A DNA stretch of 64,000 bases from Pteria penguin (lineage: Eukaryota; Mollusca; Bivalvia; Pterioida; Pteriidae), in contig CM068583.1 in assembly GCA_035048485.1 (NCBI GenBank), forward strand, positions 64,848,306-64,912,305, given 5' to 3'. The position numbers were made by a program, and so were the translations under genes. This document shows positions 35,672 through 47,789 of the stretch, one piece after another (positions within the stretch are counted from its first letter, which is position 1; every line of letters begins with the position of its first letter). Under the pieces are notes generated by a model. That model was not told the origin of the DNA. It saw nothing but the letters and a program-made list of their open reading frames with translations, and did no database searches.

Positions 35672-36814
35672 ATAGGTCGTGGGTTCGAGTCCCAGACGGG
35701 GAACGAATATAAGTGAAATATAGGGTGCCTTGTTAACTGTAGTGTCTTTGTGTTTTATATGTTTGTCAAATTTGTCTTTATTTTCTACAGGTATTTCTTC
35801 GGAGATCCAAGGTCCATAGTACTCCCAGGTGTTTCACTGATTCTATTTGTGCTTTATATATATATATTTAAAATAACAGTGGACCCAATATTGACCCCTG
35901 AGGAACCCCTGCGTTAACAAAATTGTAATTAGAATAACAACCTTTCATTGCAACTCTCTGAATTCTGTTATGCAAATAGCATCCAAACCAATCCAGTAAG
36001 TGCCCAGCAATGCTAATCCGTCTCAGTTTGAATAGAAGTCCCTTGTGCCACACCCGATCAAAGGCAAAAACTCTTATCGCTTTGCCCTCATCAACTACTT
36101 TCGAGAAGGTGTAGCATAAATCAACTAATTGAAAGACAGCAGAATCGCCTGGTGTAAAACCAGATTGAACTGGGGTTAATTTATTATTAAAAACTATTAA
36201 GTAATTATATAAGGGTTTTAATAAACATTTTTCAAACACTTTACCAATACAACTTATGAGGGATATGGGTCTGTAGTTACTTGTATTTGTTCGGTCTCCT
36301 TTTTATGCTTTGGGACTATATTTGCTGTCATCCAACTAGTGGAGAAAATCGAATATGATAAAGATGTAGCTCCCTCTTTTAGTAGCTTGGGGCTGACTAG
36401 ATCAGGCCCACAGGCTTTGATTCCATCTATTAATTTAAGTGCTTCCATCACATCCTGTTCTGACAAAACTATTTCACTAAGGACAGTATCTGAAGGATTC
36501 AGAGGAGTAAGGGTGGCTTGTGTGTCGTCGATAGTGCTTTGGACACTAAAATAATCATTATTAATACTTGCTTTATCTACAGATGAACTATAATTAGTTA
36601 ATTAAAACATATTAGATTAACAATATTTATTATAACAAAATATAAGGAATATTACAAAAACTTATTTGATCAAAACAGTTCAAGACTATTGTTTTAATGT
36701 AGTATGCTGTAAAGACTTAAATTATCTTAGCGTTGTAATTCTATACATGTATTGCATTACATGTATAGCTCACGGTGATTGGTAGATTAATGATTTACAT
36801 TACTCCATGTTCAT

Positions 36815-37037
36815 TTCACGTATATAGTGACGGCTTCTGCCCGTTGCAGTGTATAGATATTTATACCTTTACAACGGACCCACCCGAAGCTATGAGGGAT
36901 CTTTATGTGTTATGCCTACGGTGACACGGGACCTCGGTGTTTACAGTCTCATCCAGTGTGTCCACGGCGGGAGTCGAGCCCGGAACCTATCTGTCAGAAT
37001 ATGAGCACCTTATCCACTAAGCCACACCAGCTGTGTA
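36815..37037 (-). mobile_element. tRNA-derived SINE, family A, old copy
   Basis: Inverted match to the family A body: TTCACGTATATAGTGACGGC, ACCCACCCGAAGC, GAGGGATCTTTA and GGGAGTCGAGCCC. It is clearly more diverged than the other copies. Confidence 0.8.
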
Positions 37038-37214
37038 GCTCACGATGGTAATTAAGATCATACTATAAGGGCTTATTTGTATCATGTGTATACCCGGTGT
37101 TGTAGCATAGACTCCCAGCATAGACTTTCCCCCCGGATAAACCGACCCAGTATAGATCTTCCCTCTCTAAAGGAGATATTATATCCGTACGGTTTCCCCC
37201 CTTGGTCAATGCAT

Positions 37215-37650
37215 AGTAATTCCATTTCCTATAGGGTCCCATGTTAAATTACCGAACTTCCAGCAAGATTTACACAACATCCTACATTTTAGCTATATAT
37301 AATCCACATATCAAAATGTTTGTCAGAAACTCCTCTATCAGAATTTTAACAGTTTACCATATGCATAGGTTATCCACCTTAATTTCGAGAAAATCATGCA
37401 GGAAGGGGGATACCCCCCAAAATTGGCCAAAATTCAAATGTAAACAACCACCCCTTTTTAGGTCATTAAATTATTACATTAGTGAAATGAGATAAAAATT
37501 CATGATTTTACAGCAGAATCAATCTTTCTTTATACATAGATCAAATAATTTCATCCAATCACAGCTCTTAATACATTGAAATAGTAGTCCCTCTCTCCCT
37601 ACACCACATCAGCCAATCACGGCTCTCGTTAATTACCTTTCTTTGACTCC
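37215..37650 (-). repeat. CCAAT/TATA interspersed repeat, copy 2 (inverted)
   Basis: Inverted full-length match to copy 1, from GTAATTCCATTTCC to GGCTCTCGTTAATTACC. The inverted CCAAT boxes read CATCCAATCACAGC and CAGCCAATCACGGC. Confidence 0.85.
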
Positions 37651-38101
37651 TTCTGATTATCAGCATAGACTTTCCCCCCTGGGCGGATAAACCGACCTGG
37701 GTTCATATTTCCCCCCTATTGATTCCGGATTCTCGTCAAATCGGAAAATTTTACGTCCTTTTGAAACTGAAATACGTGTACCTACCAGCTGGCCGTGGAG
37801 GAAAATAAACAACCATGCATACAAAACAAAGTTCCTTTTTCATCAATCTACACAGCAAAAAGGGAAAAAAAGATACACATGTATGATTATTGAGCAAGAA
37901 TCATTGGGGAAATTTCATTATCATTACGTCAAAATGCCATTTCATATTTTAGATCACATTCACAAAGAAGTTTCAATCCCTAAAATGGTTTTCCTTTGGT
38001 TGTTTTCATGGTTTTGGGGTTCGAAATCTTATGGCACAAGGACACAGAACAAAAAAAAAACAAACAAACAACCCCCCTCCCCCCCCCCCAAAAAAAACAA
38101 A

Positions 38102-38450
38102 CAAGAGGGACTACTATTTCAATGTATGTTTCTATAAATAGAAATTGATTTTGCTGTTAAATCATGATTTTTTTTTTCTCATTTCGCTAATGTAAAAAAT
38201 TTTATGACCTAGAAAGTGGTTGTTGTTTACATTTTAATTTTGGCAAATTTTTGGGAGTGACCCCTATCAAGCACGATTTTCTCGAAATTAAGGAGGATAA
38301 CCTATGATAAACTGTTAAAATCCTAATAGAGGAGGGTCTGACAAACATTTTGATATATGGATTATATATAGTTAATGTGTATGATGTGTAAATCTTGCTG
38401 GAAGTTTGGTAATTTAACATGGGACGATATGGGAAATGGAATTACTGTGC
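38102..38450 (+). repeat. CCAAT/TATA interspersed repeat, copy 3 (5' truncated)
   Basis: It starts at GAGGGACTACTATTTCAATG and lacks the first CCAAT box. It then matches copy 1 to ATGGGAAATGGAATTAC. Confidence 0.85.
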
Positions 38451-39220
38451 TTTGGCCTCTTATCACAAGGATTCCTCGTGTGAAAAATGGAAACTCTATC
38501 ACATAGCATTCAAAATTATGTGTAAGGTCTAAGTTTTTGTAGACAGACAGACAAACTAACAGATAGGACAAAAACTACTGGTGCGTAATACTAACGGCCA
38601 CATGTATGTGAGAGAGGCTTGTATGTAAATATATTTGTAGGTATGCAGCATCGTGTCATCCTTATACAAATACTGAAAAGAGCTTCCCAAGATAAAAACA
38701 TCTTCTCGTCTGTGATACTTCTCTCAAAACTTGTACGGACCTCTTGGTTCCTTTCCACGATAATTTTTTAATGTTACGTCCACTCTCAAGATCCAATAAT
38801 TTGTTAAACGAATTTTGAATATCACTTCATATAATTTTCACTCAGGAAATTAAAAATGTAATTTCTGGCACTTATAAAATGTAATTTGATCAAAATTATG
38901 TTTTTATATCTGCATTTGCTCGACATGTAGGTGATAATGTGTGCTAATGGGGAATCAATTCATAATTTGATTCTCACCTAGGACCAGCTAGAGTAAAGAG
39001 ATATCTTTAATTTGCAAAATAAACCATATGCCTTCATGGAGGGAAATCGGATTTTTCAAAATTTTAATTTCAAACTGGCAATGTGCCGATATCCAATGAG
39101 ATTTTGTCAAATAAACACGGTAACGGATTATGCATTATAGTTTCATTCACTTATTGTAATATTCGAACCAAACCGGATTTTATCTCTTAAGGGGGAAAGC
39201 GTACTGATCTCAGAGGGAAT
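38451..39220. other. Interior of the foldback element, nothing recognised
   Basis: AT-rich sequence without open frames or known repeat blocks. Confidence 0.35.
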
Positions 39221-39654
39221 AATCTATGCTGGGTCGGTTTTTCCGTGGGGGGGGGGGGAGATTTATACAGGGTCGTTTTCCCGGGGGGAAGTTCTATACT
39301 GGGTCGGTTTATCCGATGGGAAAGTCTATACGGGGAGGGGGGGGGGGGGTAATCTATGCTATAACACCGGAACGCCAGGACCGATAATCGCTCCACTCTC
39401 AAAGTGTGGAGCAGGAAAAAATGGGTGCATTATGAGTAGTTAGACAACAGTTTTATCAAATCCTACTAAATAAGAATGTAAAATACAAAAGTAACTGGTG
39501 TCTAATTAGGGAAATTATACTATGTTTGCCCACCGTCCTTCCATCTTATTTACGAAAGAAATTATTAAATTCTTTTTTTCCAGTTTTTGGTTGAAAGCGT
39601 CAATGTACGTTTTGGGATTTTGTCGAGGGCATTAAGAGTTTAGAACTGTGATTT

Positions 39655-41235
39655 GGACTATATGAGAGAGGACTCTTAAAGGGAACAAAGGAATAGGATC
39701 ACAGATATCTGTGTAGCGATATGCCACTCTACCTCACAGACATATGAGAGAGGACTCTTAAAGGGAATAAAGGGATAGAATCACAGATATCTGTGTAGCT
39801 ATATGCCGCCCTACCTCACAGACATATGAGAAAGGACTCTTAAAGGGAATAAAGGGATAGGATCACAGATATCTGTGTAGCTATATGCCGCCCTACCTCA
39901 CAGACTATATGAGAGAGGACTCTTAAAGGGAACAAAGGGATAGGATCACAGATATCTGTGTGGCGATATGCCGCCCTACCTCACAGACTATATGAGAGAG
40001 GACTCTTAAAGGGAACAAAGGGATATAATCACAGATATCTGTGTAGCTATATGCCGCCCTACCTCACAGACTATATGAGAGAGGACTCTTAAAGGGAACA
40101 AAGGGATAGGATCACATATATCTGTGTAGCGATATGCCACTATACCTCACAGACTATATGAGAGAGGACTCTTAAAGGGAACAAAGGGATAGGATCACAG
40201 ATATCTGTGTAGCGATATGCTGCCCTACTTCACAGACTATATGAGAGATGACTCTTAAAGGGAACAAAGGGATAGGATCACAGATATCTGTGTGGCGATA
40301 TGCTGCCCTACTTCACAGACTATATGAGAGAGGACTCTTAAAGGGAACAAAGGGATAGAATCACAGATATCTGTGTAGCGATATGCCACTCTACCTCACA
40401 GACTATATGAGAGAGGACTCTTAAAGGGAACTAAGGGATAGAATCACATATATCTGTGTAGCGATATGCCACTCTACCTCACAGACTATATGAGAGAGGA
40501 CTCTTAAAGGGAACAAAGGGATAGGATCACATATATCTGTATAGCGATATGCCACCCTACCTCACAGACTATATGAGAGAGGACTCTTAAAGAGAACAAA
40601 GGGATAGAATCACAGATATCTGTGTAGCTATATGCCGCCCTACCTCACAGACATATGAGAGAGGACTATAAAGGGAACAAAGGGAAAGGATCACATATAT
40701 CTGTGTAGCGATATGCCACTCTACCTCACAGACTATATGAGAGAGGACTCTTAAAGGGAACAAAGGGATAGAATCACAGATATCTGTGTAGCTATATGCC
40801 GCCCTACCTCACAGACTATATGAGAGAGGACTCTTAAAGGGAACAAAGGGATAGGATCACATATATCTGTGTAGCGATATGCCACTCTACCTCACAGACT
40901 ATATGAGAGAGGACTCTTAAAGGGAACAAAGGGATAGGATCACATATATCTGTGTAGCGATATGCCACTCTACCTCACAGACTATATGGGAGAGGACTCT
41001 TAAAGGGAACAAAGGGATAGGATCACAGATATCTGTGTAGCGATATGCTGCCCTACTTCACAGACCTTATGAGAGAGGATTCTTAAAGGGAACAAAGGGA
41101 TAGGATCACAGATATCTGTGTAGCGATATGCTGCCCTACTTCACAGACCTTATGAGAGAGGATTCTTAAAGGGAACAAAGGGATAGGATCACAGATATCT
41201 GTGTAGCGATATGCTGCCCTACCTCACAGGGTGTT
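39655..41235. repeat. 83-bp tandem array, about 19 copies
   Basis: Unit: ACTATATGAGAGAGGACTCT, TAAAGGGAACAAAGGGATAG, GATCACAGATATCTGTGTAG, then CGATATGCCGCCCTACCTCACAG in two pieces. Most units contain the 14-bp perfect palindrome CACAGATATCTGTG; in some it has changed to CACATATATCTGTG. The last unit is truncated near 41235. Confidence 0.96.
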
Positions 41236-41376
41236 GATAAGGTAAACTGTGCTGCCATATGCCGCCCTACGTCATTGCCTATATTGATATGGTAATAATA
41301 ATTTTAAAAAAAAACATGTCTACATACATTCTAGAATTCTGTATTTTGAACCGACTCTAAATTCTATTTACTAGAT

Positions 41377-41487
41377 GTGTGTCATTTGATAACTGTTGAA
41401 TTTTTTTTATCAAAAGTGATCACATGACAACCTTGTCATGTGATCACTTTTGATCAGAAAAATCAAAAGTTATCAGATGACATATGT
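41377..41487. repeat. Near-perfect long hairpin
   Basis: The core arms ATCAAAAGTGATCACATGAC plus AA (41409-41430) and their exact inverse (41433-41454) are separated by 2 bases. Imperfect arms extend outward (TGTCATTTGATAACTGTTGA left, TCAAAAGTTATCAGATGACA right) to a total of about 110 bp. It is non-coding: a MITE or a transcribed hairpin. Confidence 0.9.
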
Positions 41488-41685
41488 ACTTGTTTTCTCG
41501 GGATTCCTATTAAGCGCAGTTAGTGCTGTTCTTTGTGTGCTAATGAATAATTTCGCTAATAAAATGTTTATGAAGACATTATAATGGACAATCACAGATC
41601 ACGCTAATTCAAGAATACGCTAGTACAAGGTATATCTAAAACTTTGACCTTCAACATCGGTGAAAATTAGGTTGCGCTAGATTTG

Positions 41686-41860
41686 GTTGGTTGGTTGATT
41701 AGTGTTTTACGTCGCTTTCAACAATATTTCAGTTATATCGCGACATGGAAGCAGGAGGTTACCAACCTCTTAAACATAGTGGCGCAACCCGGGAATCGAA
41801 CCCGGATCGTCGGCGCCGCAAGCCAAGCGCTTAACCACTACACCACGCCTGCCCCTAGGT
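41686..41860 (-). mobile_element. tRNA-derived SINE, family B, best copy
   Basis: Read on the minus strand: GGGGCAGGCGTGGTGTAGTG (box A region), box B GGGTTCGATTCCCGG, the body CTCCTGCTTCCATGTCGCGA, and tail (AACC)n. Other copies are at 8177-8326 and 55715-55842. Confidence 0.9.
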
Positions 41861-42069
41861 TGCGCTAGAATAAATACACATACAGTAATTAATTGTTCAA
41901 AGATGACATAATGGTGTCAAGGAAGTTAAATCATCAAGGACTTTTGGACAGACGAACCCCGGAAAGAACAGTGTCATTTAGAAGATTATTCCAACTGGTT
42001 TGTTCTTTAAACGGCGAGACGACTTTTCATATGTGGTCTGTTCAGGGACTTACAGTTTCCTGATAATAC

Positions 42070-42262
42070 GATAAAAATTTTACGGAAACGTTTTGGTGCT
42101 TGGTGATGTTGTGTTGTAAGTAGGTATCATGACAAAAATAGAATTGACTTGTCGAGATTAATAAAACTTGATGACGTAATGAAGTCGAAGAATTGGCGTA
42201 AACTGTCCTTAAACGAGTTCTTTTGGGCAAATTGTCATCTATAATACACTTAGTTGATTTTT
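42070..42262. repeat. Dispersed repeat, inverted partner of 46102-46290
   Basis: Shared words in opposite orientation include AAACGTTTTGGTGC, AATAAAACTTGATGACGTAA and ACTGTCCTTAAACGAGTTCT. The partner adjoins the large inverted repeat at 44926-46102. Confidence 0.8.
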
Positions 42263-42269
42263 GACCGAA

Positions 42270-42975
42270 TTGCAAAGCAATTCCGGTCTATGAATTGGCG
42301 AAATCCGTCTGTCGGTCCGTCCGCACGGCGTCAACATTATGCGTTTAGCTTGGTTTCTTTCATACCCTAAAGGGTACTTCTGTCAAAGTTGATACGTTTG
42401 TAGATACATTTTGCATACATGTATCGTTAATGTTAATGCAAAGCAATTCCGGTCTATAAATTGGCAAAATCAGTCCGTCTGTCTGTCTGTCTGTTCGTCC
42501 GTCTGTCTGGCGTCAACATTTTGCGTTTAGCATTTGCGTTTAGCTCGGTTTCTTTCGTACCCTAAAGGGTACTTCTGTCAAAGTTGGTAGGTTTGTAGAT
42601 ACTTGAATGTTCTATCCAACCAATACAAAAATTTAGTGACCTTTACTTTGACTTTACGCTTCAGTGAACTGACACGGTTTTTTGCCTCTAGGGTGACCAC
42701 TTGCATACACGTATTGTTAATGTTAATGCAAAGCAATTCCGGTCTATAAATTGGCAAAATCAGTCCGTCCGTCCGTCCGTCTGTCTATCCGTCTGGCGTC
42801 AACATTTTGCGTTTAGCATTTGCGTTTAGTTTGGTTTCTTTCATACCCTAAATGTACTTCTGTCAAAGTTGGTAGGTTTGTAGATACTTGAATGTTCTAT
42901 CCAACCAATACAAAAATTTAGTGACCTTGACCTTGACTTTACGCTTCAGTGAACATACACTATTTTTTCATTTAG
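42270..42975. repeat. Three-copy local repeat with (TCCG/TCTG)n tract
   Basis: GCAAAGCAATTCCGGTCTAT begins copies at about 42272, 42438 and 42727. Each is followed by a short TCCG/TCTG run, GGCGTCAACATTTTGCGTTT and CCCTAAAGGGTACTTCTGTC. Copies 2 and 3 also share GATACTTGAATGTTCTATCC. The segment 55050-55340 has a related layout. Confidence 0.85.
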
Positions 42976-42994
42976 GGTGACCATTTGCATACAA

Positions 42995-43272
42995 GCCGGC
43001 ATGGCCTAGTGGTATCGCGCTGGACTCCTAATCGGGAGGCCGGGGTTCGATTCCCGTTCTGGTCATGCCGGTGTTCTGCCTTTCGGATGAGACAGTAAAA
43101 ACCGAGGCCCCGCGTCGTGGTATGCATGGCACGTTAAAGATCCGTCACTGCTTCGGGTGGGTTCGTTGCAAAGGTCAAAATTTGTATGCCCCGCATCAGG
43201 CAGATGCCGTCACCATATACGAGAAATATTCGTGGTGTGACGTAAAACAAAAATCAATCAATCAATCAATCA
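42995..43272 (+). mobile_element. tRNA-derived SINE, family A
   Basis: Full-length copy with box B GGGTTCGATTCCC at about 43044 and tail (AATC)n. A probable target duplication, ACCATTTGCATACA before and ACCACTTGCATACA after, differs by one base. Confidence 0.92.
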
Positions 43273-44925
43273 ACCACTTGCATACATGTACTGTTAATGT
43301 TACCCACTTCAAACTTAGTGGTATTTTAGACATACGTGAGGTCTTCTCGTCTGACATACTTTGTTGGTGACATTGACCTTGATTTCACACTTCAGTGAAC
43401 ACAGACTGTTTTTGCTTTTAGAGTGAACTCTTACTTACTGTTAATATAACCTACTTCAAACTTAGTGGCATTGTAAACATTCGTGAGCTCTTGCCGTCTG
43501 ACACATACTTGGTGACCTTGACCTTGACTTGACTTCAGGCTTCAGTGAGTGAACACTGTTTTTCAGTAAACAGAATCTCAGATACCTTATTAAGGCCAGA
43601 GGCGGGAGTCAAATTTTTTATATCTCCGCGTTGAAGAGTTCCACCCCGTCCGTGTACGATAACCGGCAGAAGTTCCGTTTTGACTCCGTACTTTACTTTA
43701 GCACTATACAGAATTCTTCAGGTTTAAAAACCACAAATGGTATAAATCATTGGGCGTATCCCTGACAACATTCCGCCAAAAGGCATAATAACCCTTGAGT
43801 CAGTCCCATTGTTAGTCACACTTCATTGCTCATATAAATCATGATTCATAACCTGAGTAGTCATTATAATTATTATAATTCTCCAAGGAAGGAAATGAAT
43901 CAATTGGAAACCCTGTTCAAAGGGAATCTGAAGAAGAAAGGTAATTTTGTGATATATGTTTTCGGAAGGTTATACTTGCATGACCCCCCTTCCTTGACCA
44001 AGACCTCTTTTTAAAAATGACGGTGTTTACCAATGATTATAATATTTTGCATTCTATGAAATGAAAGCAATGTCAGTTAGATACAGTCATTATTACAGGA
44101 AAATTGTCAAAGGGTCTAGTGCAAAACCTGCATGTATTATGATAAACCGTTTTGGACAATATATTCCCAGTGAGGCAAATATTTCCAATCATTTTCTTGG
44201 AATTGCCTAATAGGTATTTTATATTCTTCATGCATACTCTTTTATGCATTTTTGCAAAAACTGCAATGCATTATGTAGGTACTGAGCGTTGTGTTGGCAA
44301 GAGTATATCATCAAGAGAGATAACTCCTATTCATGGTTTACAGAATAAATGCAAGTGTCACTTTCCCAGTGCCATTTTCATAAAAGGTACAAGGAAAAGG
44401 TGCCAAGTTCCTGTCTTTATTTAGAAATATGTATTTCAGAGATCTTGTATTTGAATTCTGAACAGAAAATATCTGCTAGAAAATTTTTTATTGTGAATTG
44501 TGTATTTCTGCCTTTATGAGGCAATGAAGAAATTCCATGTTCTGTCAAATCAGGAAGTTGGAAAATCTCAAAATGTTTATTGGTAGCCATATCAAAGGTT
44601 ACAATGAAACTTAATAATGCTCAAGTTTAATACAGCACCTCAAAATTGATAGAAAGATATCTGAAAATTGAATAACCGGGATCTGTCCTTAACTTCAATG
44701 AGGTCTTGTTCAACGACGCGAAATTTTTTTATCCTGGCCTTAATTTCACTGCTTCTGTGTTCACGTTATCGAATACCGTACCATTGGCAATTCGTAGTTA
44801 AGTAGATAATCCCTATCACTTGATCAGTGGGTCATTTTCATCTTGGATTTTGTTGCTGATAGGAGGATATCCACATCTCACAAAGGCATCTTTGCAATCC
44901 GGTCATACCGTTCTTGACGGTTTCT
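43273..44925. other. Stretch without a recognised gene
   Basis: The first 300 bases continue the degenerate repeat with GACCTTGACCTTGACTT words. The plus-strand open frame at 44152-44424 has no recognisable domain, and its composition matches the surrounding AT-rich DNA. Confidence 0.4.
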
Positions 44926-46102
44926 TGTTTTTTTAAGTCAAGATAACTTTATGCGATTTCCCTTATGTCAATTTAAAAATAAATCGCCGTAATAAAGTCG
45001 CATTATATTACCATGAAAATCAAGAATTATTAAAATCATTTTTGTCGATATGTTGCAATAAACATGCTACATGTACTAACCAGAATTTTATGTCGAGTTA
45101 TTGTTATGAAAATACCATATCGAGACTTCGTAAGTCAATTTCTCTTCGAAACCGAGATATCAAACTCGCATTTGTATGACAATCTCGAAATATGGACTTT
45201 GTTGAAGTCGTCATGATGCGATAAACTAATACTTACTAATATTCTTTTTGACTACCATAATTTATATGATGAATACCTTGTATAAATGTTTTCCAGAAAC
45301 AATTATTTATTTCTTCATAATTTGCAAATCTGTAGCGAAAAAGGGAGGGCCCTCTAAATCCGCCACCGTATATGCTAAGTATCCAGGGGGGATTCTTCCA
45401 ATGAAGTCCGTTAAAAGGACCCTTCCCGATGAAAATTTCATTGTCGACATTGATTTTCTCCCAAATTTGTCTAAATTCTTCCCACACATTGATCTCTCTT
45501 GACAAACTTTAGGGAAAAACAAACGTCAACAATGAAATTTTCATCGGGAAGGATCCTTAAAACGGGATTAATTTGAAAAAAATAACACCCCCCCCAAAAA
45601 AAAAACCCCACTGGATACTTAGCATATACAGTGGCGGGTTTAGATGGGGGCTCCCTTTTTCGCTACAGATTTGCACGGCTTATACAGATGATAAGATTGA
45701 AAACACTCAAATAATAAGAGTAAAACTCCAGACTTTGCGCCAAACTGGCTAAGTAATTTGGCTAATACTTGACTATCACATGTGTCTCCCCCCTTTCTTT
45801 TCGGAAATCCTGGAACCGCTTGATATAAATAAAGTAATTGATATAAATAAAATATTTCGAGATTTTCATGCAAATGCGAATTTGATAACTCGATTTCGAA
45901 GAGACTTACGAAATATCGAATTGGTATTTTTAAAACAATAACTCGACATAAAATTCTCGTTAGTAGCATGTTTATTGCAATATATCAACAAAAATGATGT
46001 CAATAATTCTTTATTTTCATGGAAATGCAACTTTATTACGACGATTTATTTTAAAATTGACATGAGGAAAATCGCGTAAAGTTATGGCGACTTAAAGAAA
46101 TC
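44926..46102. mobile_element. Large inverted repeat (foldback), about 1.18 kb
   Basis: Successive segments pair across a centre near 45500. 44926-45200 pairs with 45840-46102 (shared TTTTATGTCGAGTTATTGTT). 45323-45389 pairs with 45609-45676 (shared CTGTAGCGAAAAAGGGAG). 45411-45450 pairs with 45524-45567 (shared CAATGAAATTTTCATCGGGA). Two hAT-like ends (CCGCCACCG at about 45360 and CAGTGGCGGG at about 45630) lie symmetrically inside. Open frames in it are mirror images on the two strands and are not genes. Confidence 0.85.
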
Positions 46103-46290
46103 AACTTAGTGATTTATTAATGACAAGTTTCCAAAAAGAACTCGTTTAAGGACAGTTTACGGCAATTTTTCGACTTCATTACGTCATCAAGTTTTATTAA
46201 TCTCGGCAAGTCAATTTTATTTTTATCATGATACCTAATTACAGCACAACAATACCAGGCACCAAAACGTTTCTGAATATAATGTATACA
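46102..46290. repeat. Dispersed repeat, inverted partner of 42070-42262
   Basis: See the partner for shared words. Here it runs directly into the right arm of the foldback. Confidence 0.8.
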
Positions 46291-47789
46291 TGACGTCACG
46301 CCTCGACAATTTGTTATCCACATCTTGTTGTGAAGGAAACGGTACTACACTAAGACCATAAGTGGCCAGTGGTGCATGCCTTTCAAGAGTCGTTTCGCCA
46401 TTTAAGGGACTGACCAGTCAAATACATGTACAAGTGTATTAAATATTAACTTTCAAAACTGCCCAGTGACATGCATTTATTGTTATAAATCAAAAAAATT
46501 ACTGCAGTTGTGATACAAATATGTATACATGTATTTTTGAACGTTGATGTTATTTTTGAAATACAAAAGGGGTTGAATCACGATACCAAATGCTGTATTT
46601 TTGTCGTGAGGGTTTCTAGTCCGAGTTTGTATAAACATGTAAAACAAATCATCCCTCTGTGAAAAAAAAATCAGTAAACAATTAGAGGGGTTGACCTAAG
46701 TTCAGAGCCCCATATAATTCCGACCCCCGCTTCTGTTCTGGATCAGGTGATGCCTTCGATGTAGATTCTTTTAACTTAATCCAGTAAGCATATACATAAT
46801 GGGTTACAAACAAAAAGGTGAAACAGTATAGGCTTATTCCCAAAATAACCCCCCTTGAGGGATGTGCCTAGTATATATATTTTCCTCAGGAGGAAAGTAC
46901 ACTAGTGTTTAAGAAATTCAATTTCAGTATAAAATCACCCAAACCACAAACCTTTCCCCCTGTATACATAACTTTTGCGATTGAATTTCCATAATATTTT
47001 ATACGTTACTAACGGTATATAATGTTAATGCAAAGAATTTGACAACAAGATAAATTTAATTGAAAGTTATGAGAAAAGAATTAATGTTTGAGCAAAATTC
47101 TGGAACGCCCTTGTCATCATGTAGAGATGCTTCATCACTTTTAAATTGAAAACATATACATAGACGAAGAGAGAAGGGGTTTTTTTATTATTAGTTACAA
47201 GTTCTATCAAGAAATTAAACCAGAATCATCTCCCCTCCATGGGACAGGGGCTATGATGGCATCTTGTTTGATAGGAAATCTAAAGTAGAATAGTTTCCCC
47301 TATTAGGGAAAAATCTGTTTAGGCCAAAGTTAAGAAGAAGTAGGGATCATAGGGGTGTAAATGAGAGAAATAAATATCACAGCATACATGTTATGATTTA
47401 GTGCACCGGATGAGCATTTCTACAACTAATGTCTCGTCAGTGATCCTCAAGACCTAAACTTTGGAAATCCACATGATATAAACATTTGAAAAACAGATTC
47501 ATAAGCGAGGGTCAACGTAAGCCCGTAGCGAAGCCTGAATCGTTCCGATAGGGAAGAAGCAGGCAAATATTATATGGAAATGCGGGGGACTGAGATGGAA
47601 TGGCGAGAGACATTTTATAGGTCCACCCCACTTTCATAGAAACTCGATTTGCAATGTTGTACATAAAGTTAAAAGTCGTCGTTGAATGATGACCCCATTG
47701 GGGAGTCATAATTTAACGGCTTGCGTCAATTTTCAATGACTTTTGTACCAAATTTAGCTTTGAAAACTGAACAATTGAATAATCGGCAT
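46291..47789. other. Stretch with no gene recognised
   Basis: AT-rich. The minus-strand open frame at 47512-47709 has a protein-like look (for example RVSMKVGWTYKMSLA) but no domain or splice site I can support. It may be an old dispersed repeat. Confidence 0.4.

Larger units (their letters stand above)
37094..39370. mobile_element. Foldback element with G/C-rich subterminal repeats, about 2.3 kb
   Basis: Ends CCGGTGTTGTAGCATAGA (37094-37111) and its inverse TCTATGCTATAACACCGG (39353-39370) match at 17 of 18 positions. Subterminal repeats of the type CATAGACTTTCCCCCC, GGATAAACCGACCCAGTATA occur on the left (37119-37165 and 37661-37720) and inverted on the right (39228-39360). Inside are two oppositely oriented copies of the CCAAT/TATA repeat (37215-37650 and 38102-38450). 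No transposase is seen. The layout recalls foldback elements such as Galileo, which is only an analogy. Confidence 0.6.

Noticed and set aside
44152..44424. 90-codon plus-strand frame
   Set aside because: No domain, no splice support, and composition like the surrounding AT-rich DNA.
45236..45969. Overlapping open frames on both strands
   Set aside because: They lie in the arms of a large inverted repeat and mirror each other.
47512..47709. Protein-like minus-strand frame
   Set aside because: It looks somewhat like coding sequence but I recognise no family and see no acceptor or donor; possibly an old dispersed repeat.
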